Positions 46,396 through 55,569 are shown, numbered from the stretch's first letter. The stretch is 64,000 bases of DNA from Acinetobacter haemolyticus CIP 64.3 = MTCC 9819 (GCF_000369065.1 NZ_KB849804.1:175303-239302), one strand, 5' to 3'. Numbers and translations are program-made. Notes: generated from the letters alone by a model not told the origin.

Positions 46396-47187
46396 TTATT
46401 TGATCTGCTCTAAACCTTGATCATCGATAATATGTTTCGCTTGTGGTGATTTCACAAATTGAATTAACTCCTTAGCCAATACTTCATTTTTAGAGTTTTT
46501 CCCGATACCTGCAGAAAATATGGTCACTTTTTGATAGGGGGCAGGAATAGGTCCTACTAATTCAACCTGTCCATATTTACCTGTAAATGGTTTGATTTCA
46601 CTGATTTGTTGGAAACCAATGTCAAATTGTCCTTCCGCGACACGTTTAGCAACTCGATCACCGACAACCTTTTCGGCTTTAGCACGAATTATCTTATATT
46701 CTACGGGCTGAAAACTTGGGAAAACATCCTTTTCAAGGTGTGTACCACTCGCACTTGCAGAATATCCAATTTGTCGTGCATCTAATAATGCTTTTTTAAA
46801 ATTTTCAGCAGAACTGATATCTGGTTTTTTGGTGCCTTTGGGTATCGCCATGCCAATGCTAGAGTTGACTAAATCTACATGCGTATTTGAGTTGAGATAA
46901 CCTTTGTCTATTAGTTTGTTGAGTTCAGGTGAGGCTAGAATGACGACATCGAATTGTTCGCCACGCTCCAGCCGATTTGGGATAGATGTACTTGAGGCTC
47001 CCATAGATGAACCTGAGGATAGCTCAATGTTATGACCTGTTTTTTCTTCAAAAAGAGGGATGAGTTTTTCCATAGAAGAATAAAACCCACCAGAACTAAT
47101 TACTTTGAGTGTATCTGCATAAACTTTAATCGGACTGAAGCTAAAACTTACTAAGCAAACAATTGTTAAGAATGGAGATTTTTTCAT
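46396..47187 (-). CDS. Periplasmic substrate-binding protein, ModA-like, orphan
   Basis: I start at 47187 (MKKSPFLTIVCLVSFSFSPIKVYA), which gives a clear signal peptide; the frame is open 46 codons further but that part is not protein-like. The mature protein (about 240 residues) begins DTLKVISSGGFYSSMEKLIPLFEEKTGHNIELSSGSS, and has RLERGEQFDVVILA and IGYSASASGTHLEKDVF, typical of ModA-type PBP2 proteins for oxyanions. No permease or ATPase gene is next to it, so it is an orphan here. Its stop touches the transposase remnant in the same frame. Confidence 0.82.
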   Translation of the reverse strand: MKKSPFLTIVCLVSFSFSPIKVYADTLKVISSGGFYSSMEKLIPLFEEKTGHNIELSSGSSMGASSTSIPNRLERGEQFDVVILASPELNKLIDKGYLNSNTHVDLVNSSIGMAIPKGTKKPDISSAENFKKALLDARQIGYSASASGTHLEKDVFPSFQPVEYKIIRAKAEKVVGDRVAKRVAEGQFDIGFQQISEIKPFTGKYGQVELVGPIPAPYQKVTIFSAGIGKNSKNEVLAKELIQFVKSPQAKHIIDDQGLEQIK

Positions 47188-47636
47188 GTTAGATCGCTTA
47201 AATTGAGTACAGTATGGAAAATGACTACAGAGCACCATATTGTTGATGAATAAAGAATTTCTTGTTTCAGATGCTATTTTCTGGGCGATGTTATGACATA
47301 GCGCTGTTGTTATGGAATAGCACAAGAAAAATAGGTGTGAGATCTGACACAGACTGGAAATTAGCTTGAGTTCTTATATATTGGCATTTAGAAACCTCCT
47401 TGTTCTATATTGTTATGTTTTACCTGATCTGGTTCTTAGTTAATTAGTTTCAACTTAGCTGAGATCAAAGATAATCTTTTGAGTAGAAGAGAGATGTTTT
47501 ATGCTTAGTATGAACATGCCATCAATATTTCAATAATTAGAAATAGCTCTTTGACTCAATAAAGAATGTAAACCCAAATAAAAGTAAGGAGTGATAGGTC
47601 AAATCTAATGAGGTATTTAAAAAAACTAATGGCGTT
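47188..47636. other. Intergenic region between binding protein and LysR genes
   Basis: 449 bases with no credible gene; it includes the binding protein promoter. On the minus strand a very strong ribosome-binding site (AAGGAGG, 47396-47402) precedes an ATG with only eight codons (47361-47387), perhaps the stump of a lost gene. Confidence 0.5.
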
Positions 47637-48566
47637 CTAGAAAATTAATTCAGAACATGGCCAGCTTTTGTTCTGTACAAGCGCTTTAACACAGGCTTTG
47701 ATTGCTGATTTAGCGGCTAACGCAGCAGGTGATAATTGTTCTTCGGCGATGCTCACTAAATAATTGATACGTTCAATTTCTGGATCTACGATTTTAAGTA
47801 GCTGTAATTTATGTTTATATTCTTGTAGACAAGCACTCCCAGGACGAATACTTACAAGATCTAGGTGAATCAGACTATCCATGAGTAAATGTAACCCATC
47901 AATCTCATAAGCAACGTTTACTACACCAATCTTATGTTCTAAGAATTTTCTCAAACTATGTCTTTGGCGAGGTAGAACTAAGGGAATATCACCAATGTAT
48001 TGAGACTGAATCACACCGCTCTTGAGGCAGTCATGAAGATGATGTTTTTCTAAGATTTCTCTACGTCCCATTAAATACATTTGCTCTCGAACTAACGGTT
48101 GTATAGACCATTGCCTGTCTACTTCATTGGTAAAAATAATAGCGAGATCAAGTTGACGTGAGTTAATTGCTTGTATCAGATTGCCAGATAGGGTTTCTAT
48201 CATTTCAAGACGAATGTCAGGATAGCGTTCTGACATCAATTTCATTAATGGTATGCCCAATAATGCTGTAATTGTGGGGGGTAAACCAATACTGACATGA
48301 CCTGAGAGCCTTGCTGAGTGTGCTGCATCAATTGCAAAGTTGATCTGTCTTAGAATTAATTGTGAATGTTTTAAAAATGCGAGCCCTGCTGGTGTTGGCG
48401 ATACTCCAAAAGCATTTCGCTGTAATAAACGTATACTTAATTCTTGCTCAAGCTTACTAATTTGCTGACTAATCGCCGAAGCACCAATATCAAGTTTCTG
48501 GGCTGCTTTTCCAATACTTCCTGCTTCAACCACCGTTAAAAAGTATTTTATTTGTTTAATTTCCAT
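47637..48566 (-). CDS. LysR-family regulator (Nac/TcuR-like)
   Basis: This 309-residue regulator has an N-terminal winged helix (MEIKQIKYFLTVVEAGSIGKAAQKLDIGASAISQQISKLEQEL) and an effector domain with GHVSIGLPPTITALLGIPLM. The sequence fits the Nac/Cbl-like branch that includes TcuR, the tricarballylate regulator. It is transcribed away from the tct genes across 679 bases, the usual geometry for a regulator of the divergent transporter operon. The inducer is unknown; a tricarboxylate is plausible from context. Confidence 0.85.
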   Translation of the reverse strand: MEIKQIKYFLTVVEAGSIGKAAQKLDIGASAISQQISKLEQELSIRLLQRNAFGVSPTPAGLAFLKHSQLILRQINFAIDAAHSARLSGHVSIGLPPTITALLGIPLMKLMSERYPDIRLEMIETLSGNLIQAINSRQLDLAIIFTNEVDRQWSIQPLVREQMYLMGRREILEKHHLHDCLKSGVIQSQYIGDIPLVLPRQRHSLRKFLEHKIGVVNVAYEIDGLHLLMDSLIHLDLVSIRPGSACLQEYKHKLQLLKIVDPEIERINYLVSIAEEQLSPAALAAKSAIKACVKALVQNKSWPCSELIF

Positions 48567-49245
48567 GAAAAAGTTCTCTAAGCATCCATGTTAAATATTT
48601 CTAAAAATATTACTAAACATATCAAGTAATATTATTTTAATAGTGTCTACAAAATTAATGCTTATTCAAGCAAAAAATATACTGATCTTGGGTGGAGAGA
48701 GAACGTAATTCTGAGTTTTAAAGATTTAGCCTATATTTTTTTTAAATACCTTAGCAAGTGTTTTTAATATTATTTAAATCAAAACAATGGTTTAAATTGT
48801 TTTTTACGTATATGCAATTTGGCGCTAAAACACTCTGAAATTCAATACTATTTAAAATAATTAAATACCCCTTTAATTCTTCGCTATCACAGCAGCTCGC
48901 TGTTTCAACTTAAAGTAAGGAAAATTTGAGAGGAGAGAGATCGATGGACGATGTTCTCATTGTTGGCAACAGGAATGCCGCGTTGTATCAGAAATGTTGG
49001 CTTGCTTTTGAATGTTCATCATCACATGAATTAGGTTTGAATTATAAACAGAAAATAACAATAAGTTAGTTTTGAAATGCATACGAATTTTATCGTGTTT
49101 GCTGTCTTAGATTGTGTCTAAAACCATGTAATAACTCAGGTTTTTATTGGAATGAGGCTCTATCTCACGACGCTTACATTGAAACTCGCTGTTTAGAAAA
49201 ATTTTCAAATCACCAAGGCTAAACAACGATCAAGGAGGTTCTGCA
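48567..49245. other. Long intergenic region lysR / tctC with a gene remnant
   Basis: 679 bases. It holds the lysR promoter, the tct promoter, and a 41-codon ORF (48944-49069) resembling the beginning of TcuA. The bases from 49070 to 49231 look like non-coding or decayed coding sequence. The length and the remnant suggest that genes were lost here. Confidence 0.55.
48944..49069 (+). pseudogene. Possible truncated start of a TcuA-like FAD dehydrogenase gene
   Basis: A 41-codon ORF preceded by GAGGAGAGAGATCG, a strong ribosome-binding site. It begins MDDVLIVGNRNAALYQKC, which resembles the FAD-binding start of tricarballylate dehydrogenase TcuA (D-VLVVGGGNAALCAA). After about 15 residues the resemblance ends and the frame stops at 49067-49069. 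The match is short, so this is a proposal; the nearby TcuR-like regulator and tct genes make it more likely. Confidence 0.4.
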
Positions 49246-50289
49246 ATGGTAGTAGGGAAAACTTTAATGGATCACTTAAACAATAAGGATGTTTTTATAA
49301 TGAAAAAACTTTCATTTGCTCTAGTTACATGTTCGATTCTGGTTTTCACTGGATGTAATACTAATGGTGCAAAAGAGGCAGGACAACCTAAACGTCCTGA
49401 ATGTATTGCCCCAGCAAAGCCTGGTGGTGGTTTGGATATGACTTGTAAATTAATCCAAGCAGGTTTGAAAGAAACTGAGGTTTTAAATGATCCAATCCGC
49501 GTAACGTATATGCCAGGTGGAGTAGGTGCGGTTGCCTACAATAAAATTGTGAGCAATGATTCTGCAAATAATGAAGCTGTAATTGCATTTTCCACTGGAT
49601 CATTACTCAATCTAGCCCAAGGTAAATTTGGAAATTTCACAGAAAAAGATGTGAGATGGCTTTCAGGTGTTGCGGTTGATTATGGTTTAGTTGCCGTACA
49701 TAAAGATTCGCCTTATCAAACCTTGGGTGATCTGATAAAAGATCTACAAAAAGACCCTAAGGGAATCAGTTTTGGTGGAGCAGGCAGTGTTGGTGGTCAG
49801 GATTGGATGCAATCAGCAATGCTTGCAAAAAAAGCAGGAATAAATCCTTCGGCAATGAGTTTTGTTGCTTTAGAGGGAGGGGGCGAAGTTCTGACAGCGC
49901 TTTTAGGGCAGCATGTCAAAGTGGCAGTTGGAAATATTAGTGAAGTCAGTTCAAATTTAGAAGCTGGCAGAATACGAGTACTTGCTGTATTTGCAAATGA
50001 GCGTTTACAAGGCAAATTTTCAAACTTACCAACTGCGAAAGAGCAGGGTTATGATATTGAATGGCCTGTGATTCGTGGCTTTTACATGGGACCTAAAGTC
50101 AGTGATGATGCTTATCAATGGTGGAAAACATCATTCGATAAAATGATGGAAAACAAAAAATTTGAAACCGTTCGTAATAATCAGGATTTGTTGCCATTTG
50201 CACTGACTGGCGATCAGATCACAGCTTATGTCTACAAGCAAACTGATCAAATGCATCAATTATCTGCTGAATATAAATTATCTAAATAA
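49246..50289 (+). CDS. Tripartite tricarboxylate transporter binding protein (TctC/Bug family)
   Basis: The 347-residue frame starts at 49246, where AAGGAGG stands seven bases upstream; a second ATG at 49300 (MKKLSFALVTCSILVFTGC) gives a standard lipoprotein signal with lipobox FTGC and may be the true start. The mature protein shows Bug-family features: CIAPAKPGGGLDMTCKLIQAGL, VTYMPGGVGAVAYNKI, and GGAGSVGGQDWMQ. It binds a carboxylate outside the inner membrane for the TctAB permease encoded next. Because tctA is frameshifted, it may no longer have a working permease. Confidence 0.9.
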   Translation: MVVGKTLMDHLNNKDVFIMKKLSFALVTCSILVFTGCNTNGAKEAGQPKRPECIAPAKPGGGLDMTCKLIQAGLKETEVLNDPIRVTYMPGGVGAVAYNKIVSNDSANNEAVIAFSTGSLLNLAQGKFGNFTEKDVRWLSGVAVDYGLVAVHKDSPYQTLGDLIKDLQKDPKGISFGGAGSVGGQDWMQSAMLAKKAGINPSAMSFVALEGGGEVLTALLGQHVKVAVGNISEVSSNLEAGRIRVLAVFANERLQGKFSNLPTAKEQGYDIEWPVIRGFYMGPKVSDDAYQWWKTSFDKMMENKKFETVRNNQDLLPFALTGDQITAYVYKQTDQMHQLSAEYKLSK

Positions 50290-50347
50290 TCAATGAATGA
50301 GTGCCAAATCGATGATTTGGCACTTTTCGTCGTGTTAAGGAATAACA

Positions 50348-50791
50348 ATGAAATCAGAACGTATCCTAACGGGGATTATTGCCCTTTGTGGTTTGGGTTT
50401 GGTGATTTATGCAAGTAACTTTGATGCGCCAATCTCCTATGACTCTGTGGGACCAAAAGCCTTTCCTCTTTTGATTATGGGACTGATCACGGTGAGTGCT
50501 GTCTATTTGACTGTTAGACCCACGATCATGTTTGAACCTGTTGAGTTAGGCTGGACTAAGCATTTGCTTTTTAGAATTACATTATGTGTATTTGCGTTGA
50601 CTTTATATGCAGCTTTATTTGAGTTACTAGGGGTCATTATTGCAACAACATTGATGGCAATAGCTATAGGCAAATTATTCAAAGGAAAAACAAGACCAAC
50701 CATTATCACCGCCTGTATTTTGGGTGTAACAACCTACTACTTATTTGATCGTGTTTTAGATGTGCCATTACCAATGGGATTGCTGGGTTAA
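50348..50791 (+). CDS. Tripartite tricarboxylate transporter small membrane subunit (TctB)
   Basis: This 147-residue protein has four hydrophobic helices, typical of TctB: ILTGIIALCGLGLVIYASNF, FPLLIMGLITVSAVYLTV, LFRITLCVFALTLYAALFELLGVIIATTLMAIAIG and PTIITACILGVTTYYLF. The motif YDSVGPKAFPLLIMGL is common to the family. AAGGA precedes the ATG. It lies 58 bases after tctC and just before tctA. Confidence 0.9.
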   Translation: MKSERILTGIIALCGLGLVIYASNFDAPISYDSVGPKAFPLLIMGLITVSAVYLTVRPTIMFEPVELGWTKHLLFRITLCVFALTLYAALFELLGVIIATTLMAIAIGKLFKGKTRPTIITACILGVTTYYLFDRVLDVPLPMGLLG

Positions 50792-50804
50792 GGATGACAA
50801 ATTT

Positions 50805-52305
50805 ATGGACGTATTAAGTTTCTTAATGACTGGCTTTGAGGTTGCACTGCAGCCACAAAATTTATTAATTGCATTTATTGGTGCATTTGTTGGAACTATT
50901 GTGGGATTGCTTCCTGGTTTGGGGCCAATTAATGGTGTTGCGATACTTTTACCTTTTGCATATGCATTGGGTTTGCCAGTTGAGAGCGCATTAATTTTAC
51001 TTGCTGCAGTTTATCTGGGTTGTGAGTATGGAGGGCGAATTTCGGCAATTTTAATTAATGTTCCAGGTGATGCTGGTGCCATTATGACCACGATGGATGG
51101 CTATCCTTTAGCTCAGCAAGGTAAAGCTGGTATTGCTTTATCACTTTCCTCAGTGAGTTCATTTATTGGAAGTATGGTTGCTTTTATTGGAATTGTTTTT
51201 TTTGCACCGATTTTAGCGAACTGGGCGATTGCATTTGGGCCAGCAGAATACTTTGCTTTGATGGTTTTTGCGATTGTGTGTCTAACTGGTTTGGTGAGCA
51301 CTCAGCCCTTTAAAACATTAATCATGGCTTTGATTGGGTTGGGTTTGTCCACGGTTGGTATGGATGCAATTACAGGCGTATATCGTTTTACTTTTGATAG
51401 TGTGGGGTTAAGTGATGGTATTGCTTTTACAACCATCGTAATTGGTTTATTCAGTGTCAGTGAAATTCTTCTACTATTGGAAAGAACAACCGTTGGAAAA
51501 GTTGTACTTGCTCAAGGCAAAAGATCTTTATTTAATTTAAAAGAGTTATTGAGCTCATTAGCAACCATTATTCGAAGTTCATTCATTGGATTTTTTTCAG
51601 GAATTTTACCTGGGGCGGGGGCAAGTGTAGCGAGTGCTATGGCGTATACCACTGAACGTAAGCTGGCGGGTGAAAAAGGTAAGTTTGGTCAAGGAGACTT
51701 GCGAGGATTGGCTGCTCCAGAAAGTGCAAATAATGCCGCTGCATGTGGATCATTTATTCCCATGCTAACTTTGGGTGTGCCTGGATCGGGTACAACAGCC
51801 GTTATGATGGGAGCTTTGACGTTATATAACATTACACCAGGCCCTCAACTGTTTGCAGAACAACCTGTATTAGTCTGGGCTTTGATTGCTTCGCTGATGG
51901 TTGGGAATATTATTCTTTTGGTTTTAAACTTACCATTAGTTGGTTTTTTTGCCAAACTACTTAATATTCCTAACTATATTCTTATCCCTGTAAGCAACAG
52001 TTAGTTTCGTCGGTGTTTATGCAATTCATAGTACGATTTTTGATTTATTACTGTGTATTGGTTTAGGTGTTGTCGGCTATATATTAAGAAAGTTTGATTT
52101 TCCATTGGCTCCTTTAATCTTAGGCTTTGTCCTTGGTGAATTAATGGAGTCCAATCTACGCCGTGCTCTTTCTATTTCTCATGGTGAGCTAAACATTCTG
52201 TGGGATAGCAATATAAGTATAGGCTTGTGGGTGATGTCAGGATTGCTTCTGATTTTACCATTTGTCAGAAAATACTTATTTGTCAAAAGACAAATGCGGA
52301 AATAA
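50805..52305 (+). pseudogene. Tripartite tricarboxylate transporter large subunit (TctA), frameshifted
   Basis: From ATG 50805 (MDVLSFLMTGFEVALQPQNLL) the frame encodes TctA with its family motifs (GLLPGLGPINGVAILLPFAY, GRISAILINVPGDAGAIMTTMDGYP, LPGAGASVASAMAYTTE, AAPESANNAAACGSFIPML) but stops at 52002-52004. One base to the right the frame continues ATVSFVGVYAIHSTIFDLL to QMRK and the stop ending at 52305. Removing one A near 51992-51993 (GTAAGC to GTAGC) restores a 499-residue protein of normal length. So it is a single-base insertion or a sequence error; the truncated protein lacks the last two or three helices. Confidence 0.88.
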
Positions 52306-52313
52306 GCTCTTTT

Positions 52314-52338
52314 AAAGGTCAGGATTCCTGACCTTTTT
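52314..52338 (+). terminator. Intrinsic terminator after tctA
   Basis: AAAGGTCAGG pairs with CCTGACCTTT around three bases and is followed by T residues. Confidence 0.9.
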
Positions 52339-52757
52339 TATGATTATGAAAAAGATTACTTTCAATTCTTTGGGTTTGTATTTGCGGACATTGGTGTTAT
52401 TGCTATGAATTATTTTGAATTACGATGGTCTTGGTTATATGGAGATTGCATCTAGCCGATTACTCGTTTAGATAAGAAAAATTGATCGTCACTCGATAAG
52501 TTGAATTAAGTTAGCTGCATCGATATATGGTTTAGGGATGTACTTTTGTGTTTGTGAAACAAAGCATTTCTTTGTAACCCGATGGTTAAATAAAGATACA
52601 ACTTATTTTATTTTTAAATAATAAAATTCAATGTCTTATGTAGGTTGGCAATAAAAATATAATACTTATAACTCTTGTTACAACGCCATAGTCGACAAGC
52701 ATTCGAAATTTTTACATAGTTCTATACAGATAAAATTGGGAATCGGGAGAATTACTC
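52339..52757. other. AT-rich intergenic region before paralogue 2
   Basis: About 420 bases with no credible gene. It contains the second copy of the TTACAA-N7-GTCGACAA element (52678-52698) and otherwise no structure that I can name. Confidence 0.6.
52678..52698 (+). promoter_or_regulatory. Shared bipartite element TTACAA-N7-GTCGACAA, copy 2
   Basis: TTACAA (52678-52683), seven bases, then GTCGACAA (52691-52698), the same words and spacing as at 45832-45852. It lies 59 bases before the start of the paralogous small gene, a normal promoter or operator distance. Confidence 0.55.
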
Positions 52758-52991
52758 ATGAATATGAATAAGGTCACGGTAAGGGTAAAGGATCAAGAAG
52801 AAAATGAATCAATTGTTATTGCACAATTGAATGAACTTGAGGACCATGAGGTTTCATTTTTCAAACGAGTAGAGCATATTGAAATAGAGGGTCGTGCGAT
52901 CTTTCCAAATATGGATTTGCTATTTGAAGATGAGTTCGATGGGAAAATTTATAAATTAGTTGCTTTAGTGAATGATAAAAGACTAGTGTAA
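52758..52991 (+). CDS. Small protein of unknown function, paralogue 2
   Basis: This 77-residue soluble protein is preceded by CGGGAG at eight-base spacing. It matches the protein at 46045 over almost the whole length: V-VKDQ, FFKRVEHIEIEG, FPNMDLLFE, and DGKIYKLVALV. The charged residues in FKR-EHIEIEG and the PNM-LLFE block are the most conserved, so they are likely functional. I recognise no family. It sits between the tct genes and ddrR and has its own terminator. A DNA-damage link is possible only by proximity. Confidence 0.75.
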   Translation: MNMNKVTVRVKDQEENESIVIAQLNELEDHEVSFFKRVEHIEIEGRAIFPNMDLLFEDEFDGKIYKLVALVNDKRLV

Positions 52992-53025
52992 TAATGAAAT
53001 GATCTATTCTAGTCCGAATAAAAAT

Positions 53026-53060
53026 GCCCATTGATTTGTATAAAATCAGTGGGCTTTAAT
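53026..53060 (+). terminator. Intrinsic terminator after paralogue 2
   Basis: GCCCATTGATTT (53026-53037) pairs with AAATCAGTGGGC (53043-53054) with one wobble, followed by TTTAATTTAATTT. Confidence 0.82.
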
Positions 53061-53135
53061 TTAATTTGACTGAATTGATTCATTATCATTGTTGATTATT
53101 CTGAAGTTCATGTTTGGGAGTATTACATGGATATA

Positions 53136-53366
53136 CTAAGTAATGGGGTTAAGTCCTTTCACAATATCTTTAAACTCGGAACCATTTAACCAAAAAGATT
53201 TCTTTAAAAATAGCGTCGTCATAATACTTTCAGCAGCTTCACTATTTTCGTTCTCACAGAATATTCCATAGCTATTACCAAGAACAGTATTGTTCTCAAT
53301 GAGACGAATAAAGAAAGCATGTTGTTCGTCAGCATAACCAAGAATAGCATCGCGTTGATTGTTCAT
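53136..53366 (-). CDS. ddrR: DNA damage response regulator DdrR
   Basis: This 76-residue protein is identified mainly by position, divergent from umuDAb, as in Acinetobacter genomes, and by size. It starts MNNQRDAILGYADEQHAFFIRLIENN and has no known domain. In Acinetobacter DdrR works with UmuDAb as a corepressor of DNA damage genes. The divergent region holds an operator of the UmuDAb type at 53587-53613, about 220 bases from its start. GGAG precedes the ATG at a longer than usual spacing. Confidence 0.8.
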   Translation of the reverse strand: MNNQRDAILGYADEQHAFFIRLIENNTVLGNSYGIFCENENSEAAESIMTTLFLKKSFWLNGSEFKDIVKGLNPIT

Positions 53367-53586
53367 TTTTCATGTCTCCACATCAAAAATATTTGCATAA
53401 AAGCTTACTATTTAGATCAAATATATTCGTGAATTAGATCAATAACTTAATGTCTTTGATACAAGAGTTGTATATTAAGTTATTCATTTAAAACAGTAAT
53501 TTAATTTGTTCAACATCCTTGTTTTGACTGAACAAGCTAAAATCTGATCTATGAAATTCATTGTTATGCAAAATTAATTTTTCGTC

Positions 53587-53613
53587 AACTTGAATTTGTA
53601 ACTTTTTCAAGTT
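53587..53613. promoter_or_regulatory. UmuDAb-type operator between ddrR and umuDAb
   Basis: AACTTGAA (53587-53594) and TTCAAGTT (53606-53613) form a perfect inverted repeat around 11 bases. The core TTGAA...TGTAACTTTTTCAAG is very close to the palindrome I recall as the UmuDAb binding site in Acinetobacter. It stands 41 bases before the umuDAb start, suited to autorepression. Confidence 0.75.
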
Positions 53614-53654
53614 AAATTAATTGAAAGCATTTTTAACTTGGGTAAGGGGGAGTT

Positions 53655-54266
53655 ATGTCCAAAAAGACTGAGTCGGAGCATGGTGGAGCCAGAGCCAATG
53701 CAGGACGAAAAGCCCAATTCAGTGAACCGACCAAAGTGATTCGTGTTCCTGAATCTCAGGTCGATTTCATCAAAAAATGGTTACTGAATAATGTCAAAAC
53801 TGGCGCACGGAATGATTTGACGTCGACAATGAAAATCCAAAACGTGCAGGCAAAGAATGATCGAATTTATCATATTCCACTAGCAACTGAACGTGTTGCA
53901 GCAGGTTTTCCTTCACCTGCTCAAGATCATGTCGAGCAAGCTTTGGATTTAAATGAGTTTTTAATTCGAAATGAAAACTCAACATTTATCGTGAAAGCCA
54001 ATTCACTGTCGATGTTGGATGCTGGGATTGACATTGATGATCCCTTAGTGGTGGATCGAAGTATTCCTGCCAAGTCAGGTGATATTGTAATTGCCTTGAT
54101 TGATAATGACTTTACTGTAAAACGTTTAATGATTGATCATCATTTTAATCCTCCAAAAGTTTGGCTAAAAGCAGAAAATCCTGATTATCAAAATATTTAT
54201 ATCACTGAAGGACAGGAGTTGGTGATTTGGGGCGTCGTGACCTATAACTTGAAACCAATGAGATAA
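53655..54266 (+). CDS. umuD: UmuDAb, LexA-like self-cleaving repressor / UmuD homologue
   Basis: This 203-residue protein is longer than enterobacterial UmuD (139), the mark of UmuDAb, which serves as a LexA-like repressor in Acinetobacter (which lacks LexA). The N-terminal region (1-60: [26 protein letters not shown]) would bind DNA. The S24 domain has the cleavage site VAAGFPSP (Ala-Gly), the catalytic serine in [12 protein letters not shown] and the lysine in DFTVKRLM. It is preceded by GGGGGAG and an operator, and umuC follows four bases later. Confidence 0.93.
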   Translation: MSKKTESEHGGARANAGRKAQFSEPTKVIRVPESQVDFIKKWLLNNVKTGARNDLTSTMKIQNVQAKNDRIYHIPLATERVAAGFPSPAQDHVEQALDLNEFLIRNENSTFIVKANSLSMLDAGIDIDDPLVVDRSIPAKSGDIVIALIDNDFTVKRLMIDHHFNPPKVWLKAENPDYQNIYITEGQELVIWGVVTYNLKPMR

Positions 54267-54270
54267 ACTT

Positions 54271-55569
54271 ATGCCATTACCACAACGTATTTTTGCTTTG
54301 GTCGATGTAAATAATGCTTATGTTAGTTGTGAGCGTGTGTTTAATCCAAAGCTAGAGAATCGTCCTGTGGTGGTTTTGTCGAATAACGATGGCTGTGTTG
54401 TTTCCCGCTCGTATGAGGCAAAACAATTGGGTATTCGAATGGCTGTACCTTTTTTCCAAATTGAAGAGATCATTCGCCAGTATCATGTTGCTGTATTTTC
54501 AAGTAACTATGCTTTGTATGCAGAAATGTCTCGGCGATTTATGAATATCTTGGCAAGCTTTGTTGATCCTTGTGAGCAGGAAGTCTATTCAATAGATGAG
54601 TGCTTTTTAGAACTTACAGCTTATCAACATCATTATGATCTAAGCAAATATGCATTTCAGATTCTGTCTACTGTAAAGAAATGGTTGGGTTTACCTTGTT
54701 GTATTGGGATTGGTTATTCAAAAACGCAAGCAAAGCTCGCAAATCATTTGGCAAAAACGCATGCCAGTTTTAACGGAGTTTGTAATCTCGTTGATGAGGA
54801 TCCTTGCATCATCGAGGATTTATTAATGCACACCCCTGTAGGAGAGGTATGGGGGGTGGGACGAAAAATTCGTCAGCGTTTGGAAAAAATGAATATCTAC
54901 TCTGTGATGGATTTGCTCCAAACTGATCCGAAAAGGATGGGTAAGCATTTTTCGGTGGTATTGGAAAATACGGTTAAAGAGCTTCAGGGCGTTGCATGTT
55001 TAGAAATCGAAGATGTCATTTCTGATCGTCAGCAAATTTTAAGTAGTCGTTCATTTGGACAACCGATTGAAGATAAAAATAGCCTCAGTGGTGCACTTAC
55101 CGAATTTGCTTTACGTGCAGTTGAACGACTTCGGAAACAAAAATTATTGTGTAAAGCCGTGGGTATAAGTATCCGCACCAATCGATTCAATAAAGACGCG
55201 TATTATCGGCCTTTTACGGTGGTGTATTTGGTCGATTATAGTGATGACCGTTTAGTGATTATGAAAGCGGTACAACAGGGCTTAGATCGGATTTATCAGG
55301 CGGGGCATCGCTATAAAAAAGCAGAGGTGATTTTGTTAGATATTATTCCTCAACATCGTCATGCTGTTGATTTGTTCTATAACACAGAAGAAATGCTGAC
55401 CCGACAAAATCTTTCGGTTGCGTTTGATGAAATTAATGAGCGATTTGGGCGAGATGTAATGACTTTTGGACGCTTGATTGGACCACAAGGGCGAGCGTGG
55501 GGAATGACCCAAAATCATAAATCACCAAGCTACCTAACAAAGTGGGAGGATGTGTTAAGGGTTGGGTAG
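54271..55569 (+). CDS. umuC: DNA polymerase V catalytic subunit UmuC
   Basis: This 432-residue Y-family polymerase acts in error-prone translesion synthesis. The palm motifs are [18 protein letters not shown] (metal aspartate) and [11 protein letters not shown] (DE pair); [32 protein letters not shown] and a little-finger region follow. The gene is full length and the DUF4113-like C-terminus ([29 protein letters not shown]) is present, so it is probably active. It is co-transcribed with umuDAb. Some Acinetobacter strains have a shortened umuC here; this one does not. Confidence 0.95.
   Translation: MPLPQRIFALVDVNNAYVSCERVFNPKLENRPVVVLSNNDGCVVSRSYEAKQLGIRMAVPFFQIEEIIRQYHVAVFSSNYALYAEMSRRFMNILASFVDPCEQEVYSIDECFLELTAYQHHYDLSKYAFQILSTVKKWLGLPCCIGIGYSKTQAKLANHLAKTHASFNGVCNLVDEDPCIIEDLLMHTPVGEVWGVGRKIRQRLEKMNIYSVMDLLQTDPKRMGKHFSVVLENTVKELQGVACLEIEDVISDRQQILSSRSFGQPIEDKNSLSGALTEFALRAVERLRKQKLLCKAVGISIRTNRFNKDAYYRPFTVVYLVDYSDDRLVIMKAVQQGLDRIYQAGHRYKKAEVILLDIIPQHRHAVDLFYNTEEMLTRQNLSVAFDEINERFGRDVMTFGRLIGPQGRAWGMTQNHKSPSYLTKWEDVLRVG

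Noticed and set aside
49070..49225. Open frame of about 47 codons ending ALSHDAYIETRCLEKFSNHQG before tctC
   Set aside because: No start codon with a ribosome-binding site and no convincing similarity to TcuA, TcuB or a transposase; possibly chance.
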